A DNA stretch of 42,981 nt, from the NCBI GenBank assembly GCA_039820585.1, contig JBCBPV010000028.1:1-42981 (forward strand), written 5' to 3'. The DNA is from JBCBGF01 sp039820585 (GTDB taxonomy: Bacteria; Pseudomonadota; Alphaproteobacteria; Rhodobacterales; Rhodobacteraceae). This document shows, in pieces, positions 6,646 to 15,437 of this stretch. Under the pieces are notes generated by a model. It was not told the DNA's origin and did no database searches. It saw only the letters and a list, made by a program, of their open reading frames with translations. The stretch's first letter is position 1, and the number at the start of each line of letters is the position of its first letter. The position numbers were made by a program, and so were the translations under genes.

Positions 6646-7860
6646 ATGACCACGCTTACCGACCCTCCACAGGAGTCGTTCCGGCTGTCTATGCTGTTGA
6701 ACGACACGCGGTACCGGTCCTATACGTTTCAGTTCATTGCGTTGATCGCTGTGTTCCTGTTCATCGGGTGGCTCGTGTCCAACGCGGCGCAAAACCTCGA
6801 AGATCTGGGGCAGGACATCTCGTATACCTTCCTGGGCGAAGCCGCTGGCTACGACATCAACCAACGGCCCATCGAATACAGCAGCCAGTCAACGCACCTG
6901 CGCGCGGCGGTCGTTGGCGTTCTGAACACGCTGATTGTGGCGTTCCTGGGCTGTATCACGGCGACTGTCCTTGGCGTGGTGGCCGGGGTCCTGCGGTTGT
7001 CGAACAACTGGATCGTCGCGCGGCTGATGTCGCTTTACGTGGAAGCGTTCCGCAATGTTCCCGTGCTGATCTGGATCCTGATCATCTTCTCGATCATGAC
7101 CGTCAGCTTGCCGGGCCCCAGGTCATTCCGCGGCGATGATGCGACCGCGTCGATGCTGTTTGACGCCTTTGCCTTTACCAATCGGGGGGTCTATGCGCCC
7201 AAGCCGATCTGGGAAAGCGGGTCGATGATCGTGGTGATCACCTTCCTTCTGTCGATTGTGGCGATCTTTGCCTATCGGCGGTACGCGACCAAACTGCTTT
7301 ATGACACCGGGCGCCTGTTGCCGACATTCTGGCCATCCCTGGCACTGTTCTTCCTGCCGACAATTCTGATGTTTTTCATCATGGGCCGCCCGATCACCCT
7401 GGAATATCCGGAACTCCGCGGCTTCAACTTCCAGGGCGGGATGCAAATGCGCGGGTCACTCATCGCGCTATGGTTTGCGCTGGCGGTCTACACCGGTGCC
7501 TTCATTGCCGAAAACGTGCGTGCCGGTATCATGGCGATCTCGAAAGGGCAGACCGAGGCTGCGGCTTCGCTGGGTCTGCGTCCGAACCGGATCATGAACC
7601 TGGTGGTCCTGCCACAGGCGCTGCGGGTGATCATCCCGCCGCTGATTTCGCAGTATCTGAACCTGACCAAGAACTCGTCACTGGCGATTGCGGTGGGCTA
7701 TATGGACGTCACCGGCACGCTGGGGGGCATCACGTTGAACCAGACCGGGCGGGCCATCGAATCCATTCTGTTGTTGATGCTGTTCTACCTGACGATCTCG
7801 CTCGCGATTTCGGCGGTGATGAACGTCTACAACAACTCTGTGAAACTGAAGGAGCGCTGA
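6646..7860 (+). CDS. aapQ: General L-amino-acid ABC transporter permease AapQ
   Basis: Product of 404 aa, an inner-membrane subunit much longer than ordinary HisM-type permeases, as is normal for AapQ/BztB. The N-terminus has one membrane segment (YTFQFIALIAVFLFIGWLV, about 26-44) and a periplasmic stretch; further segments follow, and the C-terminal half carries the permease domain with the EAA loop (EAAASLGLRPNRIMNLVVLP). This loop contacts the ATPase AapP. ATG 6646 follows ACGGGGAAG by a few bases. Its stop is one base short of the aapM start, so the two permeases are coupled and should form a heterodimer. Confidence 0.94.
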   Translation: MTTLTDPPQESFRLSMLLNDTRYRSYTFQFIALIAVFLFIGWLVSNAAQNLEDLGQDISYTFLGEAAGYDINQRPIEYSSQSTHLRAAVVGVLNTLIVAFLGCITATVLGVVAGVLRLSNNWIVARLMSLYVEAFRNVPVLIWILIIFSIMTVSLPGPRSFRGDDATASMLFDAFAFTNRGVYAPKPIWESGSMIVVITFLLSIVAIFAYRRYATKLLYDTGRLLPTFWPSLALFFLPTILMFFIMGRPITLEYPELRGFNFQGGMQMRGSLIALWFALAVYTGAFIAENVRAGIMAISKGQTEAAASLGLRPNRIMNLVVLPQALRVIIPPLISQYLNLTKNSSLAIAVGYMDVTGTLGGITLNQTGRAIESILLLMLFYLTISLAISAVMNVYNNSVKLKER

Positions 7861-7861
7861 G

Positions 7862-9154
7862 ATGTCGGACACACCCCAGCACTCTGTCGCGTTCGTCCGC
7901 GAAACACCGCTTCCGCCCGCTGAGCCACCGGTCACCGAACGGGGCGTCATCAAGTGGATCCGTGAGAACCTGACCTCCACTCCAGCGAATGCGGTCATGA
8001 CCGTGTTGTCGCTTGTCGCCATTTACTATGCGCTGGCGTTCATCCTGCCATGGCTTCTGAACGGTGTCTGGAGCGCCGAGTCGGTGCGCGATTGTCGTGA
8101 ACAGATGGCTGGGTCCGGCGGTGGCTGTTTTGCAGTGCTCAGCGAGCGTTGGCACCAGTTGGTTTTTGGCCGGTACCCGCAAGACGCCTATTGGCGGCCG
8201 ACGCTGGCGTTTCTGATGCTGTTTGTGGCATTGGCGCCGGTCCTGTTCCAGAACGCGCCCCGGCAGCTGTTGTACTTCACAGGGCTTTACCCGTTCATCG
8301 CCTATTGGCTGGTTTGGGGCGGCACCGCTTTGATCCCGTTCTTCGCGCTCGTGGGCTTTGCGGTGGGCTACATCGTGTACACGCGGTTGGTGGACAAATC
8401 CTTTGCCATGGGCTTTTTCGGGGGCGTCGCGGCGGCGATTGTGACCTGGTACATCACCGGCTTCCTGACCAGTGAAACGTCATCGTTCCTGGCACTTGAA
8501 ACGGTGGAAAGCCGCGATATCGGTGGGTTCATGCTGAACCTGATCCTGGGCACGGTCTGCGTTTCGCTGTCATTGCCCTTGGGGATCGTACTGGCGCTGG
8601 GCCGCCAAAGCTCGATGCCGATCATCAAGTGGATCTGTGTGGTCTTCATCGAGTTCATTCGCGGTGTGCCGTTGATCACGCTTCTGTTCGTGGCAAACGT
8701 GGTTCTGGCCTACTTCCTGCCGCCGGGCACGAATTTCGACCTGATCCTGCGGGTGATCATCATGATCACGATGTTCGCGGCGGCTTATATCGCCGAGGTG
8801 ATCCGGGGCGGTCTGGCCGCCCTGCCACGGGGCCAGTATGAGGCCGCCGATAGCCTTGGCCTCGACTATGCCCAGGCCATGCGGCTGATCATCCTGCCCC
8901 AGGCGCTCAAGATCTCGATCCCCGGGATCGTGAACGTGGCGGTGGGCCTGTTCAAGGATACGACACTGGTATCGATCATCGCGATGTTCGATCTGGTGGG
9001 CATGATCCGCGGTCCAATCCTGGCCTCGACCGATTGGAACGGGGTCTATTGGGAGCTGTTCGGCTTTGCTGCGCTCCTGTTCTTCGTCGTGTGCTACGGC
9101 ATCTCGCAATACTCACAGTGGTTGGAGCGTCAGCTTCAGACCGACAGACACTAG
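7862..9154 (+). CDS. aapM: General L-amino-acid ABC transporter permease AapM
   Basis: Product of 430 aa, the second membrane subunit of the Aap/Bzt system. A cytoplasmic N-terminus of about 45 residues precedes several membrane segments that are extra compared with HisQ-type proteins; the conserved domain follows from about residue 220. It has the binding-protein-dependent transport signature EAADSLGLDYAQAMRLIILP and the line GIVNVAVGLFKDTTLVSIIA. ATG 7862 begins one base after the aapQ stop. The gene's own stop lies within the aapP ribosome-binding site (AGGAGG, 9153-9158), which indicates tight coupling. Confidence 0.94.
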   Translation: MSDTPQHSVAFVRETPLPPAEPPVTERGVIKWIRENLTSTPANAVMTVLSLVAIYYALAFILPWLLNGVWSAESVRDCREQMAGSGGGCFAVLSERWHQLVFGRYPQDAYWRPTLAFLMLFVALAPVLFQNAPRQLLYFTGLYPFIAYWLVWGGTALIPFFALVGFAVGYIVYTRLVDKSFAMGFFGGVAAAIVTWYITGFLTSETSSFLALETVESRDIGGFMLNLILGTVCVSLSLPLGIVLALGRQSSMPIIKWICVVFIEFIRGVPLITLLFVANVVLAYFLPPGTNFDLILRVIIMITMFAAAYIAEVIRGGLAALPRGQYEAADSLGLDYAQAMRLIILPQALKISIPGIVNVAVGLFKDTTLVSIIAMFDLVGMIRGPILASTDWNGVYWELFGFAALLFFVVCYGISQYSQWLERQLQTDRH

Positions 9155-9166
9155 GAGGCCTGAGAC

Positions 9167-9952
<786 letters not shown>

Positions 9953-10014
9953 TCGTCCAAGTCGGCCATGACCTGAAAAACAAAGAAAATTGTCGAAAAA
10001 CAGTGCCTTGGTCT

Positions 10015-10034
10015 CGATTGCCAATTGGCAATCG
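10015..10034. repeat. Perfect 20-bp palindrome between convergent aapP and sixA
   Basis: CGATTGCCAATTGGCAATCG is its own reverse complement. It sits in the gap between two converging genes and could fold as an 8-bp stem with an AATT loop in either transcript. Reading toward aapP it is followed by T-rich sequence (the A-rich tract at 9976-10000 on the + strand), so it could end sixA transcription. A protein-binding site is an alternative. Confidence 0.6.
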
Positions 10035-10046
10035 CGGCGAGAAAGC

Positions 10047-10550
10047 CTAGGTCAGCTCGCGCGGGATGACGAACTCCAGCACCTGACCCTGGTGCCAGCC
10101 GGTATCGCGCCAGGATGCTCCGGGGAACTGCATCACGGTGGTGGCGCAGGTCGGGTATTGCGCGAATTTCGGATGCTTCGGTGGCTGATCGACCAGTCGT
10201 CCCGCACAGTCGCCAATACCGGAATTGTGGCCAATCAGCATGACGATGCGCCCGGTGGCCTGTCGCAACGCCCCCAGAATGGTGTCTGCAGAGGCATTGT
10301 ATAGCGCGGGTTCGCTGCGCATCGGCGCCCGTTGCGGCAATTCGCGGGCAATGCCTTGCCAGGTTTCCACCGTGCGGCGGGCGCCAGAGACCATCACCTC
10401 GTCCGGCACCAGATCGCGCGCCGCAAGCCATGCCCCGATTGCGGTTGCCGAGGTCCGGCCCCGGCTGTTCAGCGAGCGGTCGAAATCGTCTAGCTGGGGG
10501 TCTTGCCAGCTGGACTTGGCATGGCGGGTCAGGATCAGCGTGCGGCTCAT
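10047..10550 (-). CDS. SixA-type phosphohistidine phosphatase
   Basis: Product of 167 aa in the histidine phosphatase (phosphoglycerate mutase-like) superfamily. The catalytic motif LTRHAKSSW has its nucleophile His10 next to Arg9; LIGHNSGIGD near residue 107 holds the second conserved His. The short length and the RHAKSSW variant point to the SixA branch, which removes phosphate from phosphohistidine on signalling proteins such as HPr-like domains; the target here is unknown. ATG 10550 overlaps the stop of the upstream ferredoxin-like gene by four bases, which decides the start against a longer frame reaching 10652. Confidence 0.85.
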   Translation of the reverse strand: MSRTLILTRHAKSSWQDPQLDDFDRSLNSRGRTSATAIGAWLAARDLVPDEVMVSGARRTVETWQGIARELPQRAPMRSEPALYNASADTILGALRQATGRIVMLIGHNSGIGDCAGRLVDQPPKHPKFAQYPTCATTVMQFPGASWRDTGWHQGQVLEFVIPRELT

Positions 10551-11203
10551 ATGTGGAACTGTCCCATGTGATAGGCTGACTGTTCGGGCAGGCGGCCATA
10601 GGATTGGCTGACGGGGCAGGCGCGGCGCACCAGGCATCCGCCTTGCATGCAAGAGTGCTGGCCCGCATCCGATAGATAGGCGTGGCAGCGCGGGATGTCA
10701 TACCCCCGGTCTGTCAATGCGCGCGGCGGGCAGGCGGTGAGACAGGGTTTGTCTTGGCACGTGTCGCAAGGCCGCTTAGGCAATGGCGGCAGATCCAGCC
10801 GTTCGGGCAACGCCAACGCCCCGCGATAGGACACCATCAGACCGGCCCGATCATGCACAAGGATATCCACAGGCGACACCCAGGCCCGGCCAGAGCGCTG
10901 GGCCCAACGAATAAAGGGCTGATAGGGCGGCCCGCCGAACGGGAACAGCGCGGTTGCCCCAAGGTCATCGGCAAGTGTCCCCACCACACGGGTTGACCAA
11001 CGATCGACCGGATCGGGGGCGCCATCGGCGAACTCGTGCGCTGCGGTTATCGCGGGCCAGAACCCCGGCTCATGCGGGCCCAGCAGGACCAGCGTGCCGG
11101 TATCAGCCGGCGTCAGATCGTCGGGGTCGGGGTGGAACGCGCCGAAGATGTCGAGGTGATGCGCCCGTGCGCGTGTGAGCAGGTCGTCATACCCGCCCAT
11201 CAT
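10547..11203 (-). CDS. Ferredoxin-like iron-sulfur protein of unknown function
   Basis: Product of 218 aa. The C-terminal third holds two cysteine groups: CDTCQDKPCLTAC (spacing CX2CX4CX3C) and, after an isolated Cys, HSCMQGGCLVRRACPV. This suggests an iron-sulfur binding region similar to the tail of epoxyqueuosine-reductase-like proteins, but the second group does not match a standard 4Fe-4S set exactly. The N-terminal part (about 1-140) has GTLVLLGPHEPGFWPAI and WSTRVVGTLADDLGATALFPFGGPPYQPF. The role is not established. It overlaps argB by four bases upstream and sixA by four bases downstream, so the three form a coupled unit without an evident shared pathway. Confidence 0.75.
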   Translation of the reverse strand: MMGGYDDLLTRARAHHLDIFGAFHPDPDDLTPADTGTLVLLGPHEPGFWPAITAAHEFADGAPDPVDRWSTRVVGTLADDLGATALFPFGGPPYQPFIRWAQRSGRAWVSPVDILVHDRAGLMVSYRGALALPERLDLPPLPKRPCDTCQDKPCLTACPPRALTDRGYDIPRCHAYLSDAGQHSCMQGGCLVRRACPVSQSYGRLPEQSAYHMGQFHI

Positions 11204-12069
11204 CGCGGCGCGCGGATGATGCTGCCCGCGCCGTGGTCGGTAAACAGCTCCAACAAACAGGCATTGGGCGCCCGTCCATCCAGGATCACCACCGCCCGCA
11301 CCCCGCCCTCAATCGCGGCCAGGGCGGTTTCGGTTTTCGGGATCATGCCGCCCGCGACCGTGCCATCGGCGATCATCTGGCGGATCTGGTCGGGCGTCAG
11401 TTCGGTGACGACATCACCTTCGGCGTTTTTGACGCCGGCCACATCGGTCAAAAGTAGCAGCCGGTCGGCCTTGAGGCTGGCCGCGATGGCCCCGGCGGCA
11501 GTGTCGCCATTGACGTTGAACGTCTCACCACCCCGGCCCGCGCCGATCGGGGCGATCACCGGGATCGTGTCGGTTGCGGCAAGGCTGTGCAGGAAGGCGG
11601 GGTTCATTTCAGCCGGGGTGCCGACGAACCCCAGCGCGGGGTCGGTCTGGTCGCAGATCATCAGGTTGGCGTCCTTGCCCGACAGGCCCACCGCGTGCCC
11701 GCCCTGGGCGTTGATGGCCTGGACGATCCGTTTGTTCACCTGGCCCGACAGGACCATTTCGACAACCTCGACGGTTGCTGCATCGGTCACGCGTTTGCCG
11801 TTCACGAAGTCCGATTTGATGTCCAGCTTGTCCAGAAGATCATTGATCATCGGCCCCCCGCCATGGACGACAACGGGGTTCACGCCCACCTGGCTCATCA
11901 ACGCGATATCGCGGGCGAAGTTGTCCATTGCGGTGTCATCGACCATCGCGTGGCCGCCGAACTTGATCACGACCGTCGCGCCATCGTAGCGCTGCAGATA
12001 GGGCAGGGCTTCGCTGAGCGTGCGGGCGGTGGCGATCCAGTCGCGGTTCATGGCGGTCTGCTTTTTCAT
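11200..12069 (-). CDS. argB: Acetylglutamate kinase
   Basis: Product of 289 aa that phosphorylates N-acetyl-L-glutamate, the second step of arginine synthesis, in the cytoplasm. The amino-acid kinase fold is clear: VVIKFGGHAM (Lys36) binds phosphate, VVVHGGGPMINDLLDKL (67-83) is the substrate glycine loop, and LLLLTDVAGVKN and GMIPKTETALAAI are typical of ArgB. ATG 12069 is chosen because AAGGA lies eight bases upstream; MNRDW at 12051 is an alternative, and the extension to 12120 is unsupported. The gene follows engB with a 60-base gap that can fold into competing hairpins. Confidence 0.95.
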   Translation of the reverse strand: MKKQTAMNRDWIATARTLSEALPYLQRYDGATVVIKFGGHAMVDDTAMDNFARDIALMSQVGVNPVVVHGGGPMINDLLDKLDIKSDFVNGKRVTDAATVEVVEMVLSGQVNKRIVQAINAQGGHAVGLSGKDANLMICDQTDPALGFVGTPAEMNPAFLHSLAATDTIPVIAPIGAGRGGETFNVNGDTAAGAIAASLKADRLLLLTDVAGVKNAEGDVVTELTPDQIRQMIADGTVAGGMIPKTETALAAIEGGVRAVVILDGRAPNACLLELFTDHGAGSIIRAPR

Positions 12070-12081
12070 GGGTCGGGTCCT

Positions 12082-12113
12082 TGCCGGGCCTCTGTTAGGG
12101 CTTTCGCCCGGCA
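12082..12113 (-). promoter_or_regulatory. Competing hairpins in the argB leader
   Basis: On the - strand TGCCGGGC and GCCCGGCA (arms 12106-12113 and 12082-12089) form an 8-bp stem whose 3' arm runs into the argB ribosome-binding site (GGCAAGGA). The first arm can instead pair as GGGC-GAAA-GCCC (12098-12109). The two folds exclude each other. Confidence 0.35.
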
Positions 12114-12129
12114 CGCTCAAGGGGGCGGA

Positions 12130-12777
12130 TCAGCTGAGCGTGGCGATCACGGCGCGTAAGGTGGCGATGCCAGTGCCTTTTTCCGATGACGTCAGGATCA
12201 GTTCGGGGTAGGCGGCGGGGTGTTTCGACAGCGCCGCGCGCACCTGATCCAGCACGCGGTCGCGGTCCCTGTCTTTCACTTTGTCGGTCTTGGTCAGCAC
12301 GGTCTGAAAGGTGACGGCGGCTTTGTCGAGCAGTGTCAGGATCTCTTCATCCACGGACTTGATGCCATGGCGGGCGTCGATCAGCACGAAAGCACGGCGC
12401 AGGGTGGGGCGACCGGCGAGGTAGGCCTTGAGCAACGCCTGCCATTTCGCCACCACGGCGACCGGCGCGTTGGCATAGCCATAGCCGGGCAAATCGACGA
12501 GGTAGTGGCTGTCGCTGAGGGTGAAATAGTTGATCTCTTGCGTCCGACCGGGGGTGTTTGACGCGCGCGCCAGCGCTTTGCGGCCTGTGACCGCGTTGAT
12601 CAGGGTGGATTTGCCCACGTTGGAACGCCCGGCAAAGCACACCTCGGGCCGGTCTGCTGGGGGCAGGCCGGACATGGCAACCACGCCCTTGAGAAAATCG
12701 GTCTCGCCCGCGAACAGCTTGCGGCCCGTCTCAAGCGCGGCGTCGTCCATCTCGGTCTCAAGGAAGGGGAGTTTCAT
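12130..12777 (-). CDS. engB: Ribosome biogenesis GTPase EngB (YihA/YsxC)
   Basis: Product of 215 aa, typical for EngB, a cytoplasmic GTPase needed for late assembly of the large ribosomal subunit and linked to cell division. G1 is GRSNVGKST (about 50-58), G2 the NTPGRTQEINYF region, G3 DLPGYGYA, G4 TKTDK and G5 TSSEKGTGI. ATG 12777 overlaps the stop of the MOSC gene by four bases, which fixes the start; the open frame continues upstream only as read-through. It belongs to the conserved yidC-MOSC-engB-argB string. Confidence 0.95.
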   Translation of the reverse strand: MKLPFLETEMDDAALETGRKLFAGETDFLKGVVAMSGLPPADRPEVCFAGRSNVGKSTLINAVTGRKALARASNTPGRTQEINYFTLSDSHYLVDLPGYGYANAPVAVVAKWQALLKAYLAGRPTLRRAFVLIDARHGIKSVDEEILTLLDKAAVTFQTVLTKTDKVKDRDRDRVLDQVRAALSKHPAAYPELILTSSEKGTGIATLRAVIATLS

Positions 12778-13523
12778 GCGGGCACCGTCACGGGATCGCC
12801 CACGGCGATGGCCGCGCCATTGGTGACCAAGGCATAGACGCCGAAATCCTGGTGATCCCATGTGCGCAGGGCCGCCAGCGTATCGGCATCGCGGCGTCCT
12901 GTGTCGGGGTTGGCCATGGTAGCTTTGCACCGGGTGATGCGTTGTTCGACGCGCAAGCTGGCATCGCCGATCTGGATGTCTTTGCCGATCCACTCGAACT
13001 CTTGCCAGGGGCCCAGCCCGTCCAGCCACAGGTTGCCGCGCCAGCGGTGGATTGACAGGGGCCGACCCACCCGGCCTTCCACCGCGCGGTGGCTGGCGGT
13101 GGAATTGATGGAAATCCAGGGGTCTGGCACGTCGGTCAGATGCGCGTCGGCCGCGCGGTAGATGCCCGTGGGCGCGGGCAGGTCGGCGGGCCAAAGCCGC
13201 GACAGCCAATCCATCAGCGCCGGTGTCTCTGCGCGATCATCCGGGTTGAGCGTGATCTGTCCCGCAACAGGGTGATCGAGGGTGAGCGCGCCTTGCGCTT
13301 CATCCAATGTGGCCGTCACCGCCATCAGGTTGGGTTCGGTGACACCGCGCAGGAAGTTGGCCTTGACCGCCCAGCCATCGGCCAGTTGCGCACGGTCATG
13401 GGCCACGGCCCAGATGCGATCGAACGGGATCCACGCGTCCGGGGTCAGTGTCACACGGTCCAAGGCTTCGCGCCCTATGGCCTTCAGCGGGTGCCGCCAT
13501 ATCTCGGCCAGGCGCGCGGTCAC
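12774..13523 (-). CDS. MOSC-domain protein with N-terminal beta barrel
   Basis: Product of 249 aa. The N-terminal part (LAEIWRHPLKAIGREALDRVTL) is the MOSC beta-barrel domain (PF03476) and the C-terminal part carries the MOSC domain (PF03473) with the sulfur-carrying Cys in RITRCKATMANPDTGRRD. Such proteins bind molybdenum cofactor or move its sulfur, as in YcbX and mARC, often reducing N-hydroxylated compounds; the substrate here is unknown. The start is GTG 13523, which overlaps the yidC stop (GTGA) by four bases. A much longer frame continuing to 14357 is the wrong frame of yidC. The gene lies between yidC and engB, as is common in Rhodobacterales. Confidence 0.88.
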   Translation of the reverse strand: MTARLAEIWRHPLKAIGREALDRVTLTPDAWIPFDRIWAVAHDRAQLADGWAVKANFLRGVTEPNLMAVTATLDEAQGALTLDHPVAGQITLNPDDRAETPALMDWLSRLWPADLPAPTGIYRAADAHLTDVPDPWISINSTASHRAVEGRVGRPLSIHRWRGNLWLDGLGPWQEFEWIGKDIQIGDASLRVEQRITRCKATMANPDTGRRDADTLAALRTWDHQDFGVYALVTNGAAIAVGDPVTVPA

Positions 13524-15376
13524 TTCTTGGGCGGCTCGTCGGTGTTCGCCGCCTTGCGTTTGAACCCTGACAGGATGTTGCCAAACACGTCCGGTTTCAT
13601 GCCCTGGCTGCGCATGATCAGGTATTGCTGTGCAAAGGTGATCAGGTTGTTCGCGATCCAGTAGATCACAAGGCCGCTGGCGAAAGAGCCCAGCATGAAC
13701 ATGAACACCCAGGGCATCCAGGCAAAGATCATTTGTTGCGTGGGGTCGGTGGGGGCCGGGTTCAGCTTTTGCTGCAGCCACATCGACACGCCAAGAACCA
13801 GTGGGAGGATTCCGATAAAGATCAGCGCCATGATCGATCCCGGCTCTGGGCCAGCGAAGGGCAGGATGCCCCACAGGTTGAACAGCGATGACGGATCGGG
13901 CGCTGACAGATCCCGGATCCAGCCGATCCAGGGGGCGTGGCGCAATTCGATGGTGACGAAGATCACCTTGTAGAGCGAGAAGAAGATCGGAATCTGCAAG
14001 AGGATCGGCAAACAGCCCGAGGCGGGGTTCACCTTTTCCTTCTTGTAAAGCTCCATCATCTCTTTCTGGAGCTTCTGTCGGTCGTCGCCAGCGCGTTCCT
14101 TGATCTTCTCCATCTCGGGCTGAAGCTCTTTCATCTTTGCCATCGAGACATAGGATTTGTAGGCCAGCGGCAGCAGCACGGCCTTGATGATCAGGGTCAG
14201 CCCGATAATCGCCCAGCCCATGTTTCCAATCAGCGCGTTCAACCAGTGCAGGACGGCGAAGATCGGTTTGGTGAGGAAGAAGAACCAGCCCCAGTCGATG
14301 GAATCGATGAAGCGATACAAGCCCTTTTCGTTCTCGTAGTCGCGGATCGTGGCCCATTCCTTGGCCCCCGCGAACAGCTTTTGCGTCACCTCTGCGGTGG
14401 CGCCGGGGGCCACGTCGACAGGGCGCAGAAGGGCGGTCGAGCGGAACACATCGCCTGTGGCGTCGTATTGGAACGCCCCGGTAAAGGCCTGTTCGGGTGC
14501 GGGCACCAGCGTGGTCATCCAGTAGTGATCGGTGAACCCGATCCAGCCATTGGCCGGAATCTCGGCCACGTCGGCGGCTGCACCCCAGCGGGCGTCAGGA
14601 TCCATCCCGCGCAGGTCGCCATAGTCCAGCTCGTTCAGCTCTTCCCCGGTCTGGCGGATTGCGCCTTCGTGGATGATGAAAAAGCCCTTCAGGTCATCGG
14701 GTTCCCCATGGCGGGTGATCAGGCCATAGGGGGCGATCCGCACCGGCGCGTCGCTTGAATTGGTGACGGTCTGGGTGACAGTGAACATGAAGTCTTCGTC
14801 GACAGACATCGTGCGTTGGAACGACAGACCATTGCCGTTGTCCCATTGCAGAACCACGTCCTGACCCACCGACAGCGTGTCACCGCTGATCACCTGCCAC
14901 TCGGTCTGGGCGTTGGGCACATCGTCCAACGTCATGCCCGCGCCCTGGGCCCAGCCAAACAGCGTATAATACGCCCCGCGCGTGCCCTCGGGCGACATCA
15001 ACGTCACAATCTCGGATTCGGGATCGATGGTTTCGCGGTAATCCTTCAGCGACAGATCATCGATCCGGCCCCCTACCAGTGAAACGGATCCGGTCAGGCG
15101 ATCTGTTTCAATCGGTAGCCGCGGCGCTTCGGCAAGGGCGGTGTCGCGCGCGGCACCTGTATCGGGCAATGCGGCGGGATCTTGCGGCGTTGCGGCCACA
15201 TCGGCGCCCGGCAGGGGCAGGGCCCCTGTTTCGGCAGAGGGAACCTGGCCCGTCTGGGTCGCGGTGGCGTTGGGATCAACCGGGGGCTCTTCCGGCGGAA
15301 AGAGCAGAAACCACACAAGGATGACAAGAAAACTCAGCGCGGTTGCAAGGATGAGGTTCTTGTTCTGATCGTCCAT
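13520..15376 (-). CDS. yidC: Membrane protein insertase YidC
   Basis: Product of 618 aa, the usual length for Gram-negative YidC, which inserts proteins into the inner membrane alone or with SecYEG. Residues 7-26 form the first membrane segment (NLILATALSFLVILVWFLLF), followed by a low-complexity Pro/Ala/Thr stretch and a large periplasmic domain to about residue 360. The conserved core then has five further segments, with the hallmark KEKVNPASGCLPILLQIPIF and the cytoplasmic coiled region KELQPEMEKIKERAGDDRQK. The basic tail (GFKRKAANTDEPPKK) can touch the ribosome. It couples to the MOSC gene downstream. Confidence 0.97.
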   Translation of the reverse strand: MDDQNKNLILATALSFLVILVWFLLFPPEEPPVDPNATATQTGQVPSAETGALPLPGADVAATPQDPAALPDTGAARDTALAEAPRLPIETDRLTGSVSLVGGRIDDLSLKDYRETIDPESEIVTLMSPEGTRGAYYTLFGWAQGAGMTLDDVPNAQTEWQVISGDTLSVGQDVVLQWDNGNGLSFQRTMSVDEDFMFTVTQTVTNSSDAPVRIAPYGLITRHGEPDDLKGFFIIHEGAIRQTGEELNELDYGDLRGMDPDARWGAAADVAEIPANGWIGFTDHYWMTTLVPAPEQAFTGAFQYDATGDVFRSTALLRPVDVAPGATAEVTQKLFAGAKEWATIRDYENEKGLYRFIDSIDWGWFFFLTKPIFAVLHWLNALIGNMGWAIIGLTLIIKAVLLPLAYKSYVSMAKMKELQPEMEKIKERAGDDRQKLQKEMMELYKKEKVNPASGCLPILLQIPIFFSLYKVIFVTIELRHAPWIGWIRDLSAPDPSSLFNLWGILPFAGPEPGSIMALIFIGILPLVLGVSMWLQQKLNPAPTDPTQQMIFAWMPWVFMFMLGSFASGLVIYWIANNLITFAQQYLIMRSQGMKPDVFGNILSGFKRKAANTDEPPKK

Positions 15377-15437
15377 TCCGGGCCACCACCGATCCTGTTC
15401 GGGTCAGAGGGTGTTCAACCGCCCATGGCCCCAAAGG

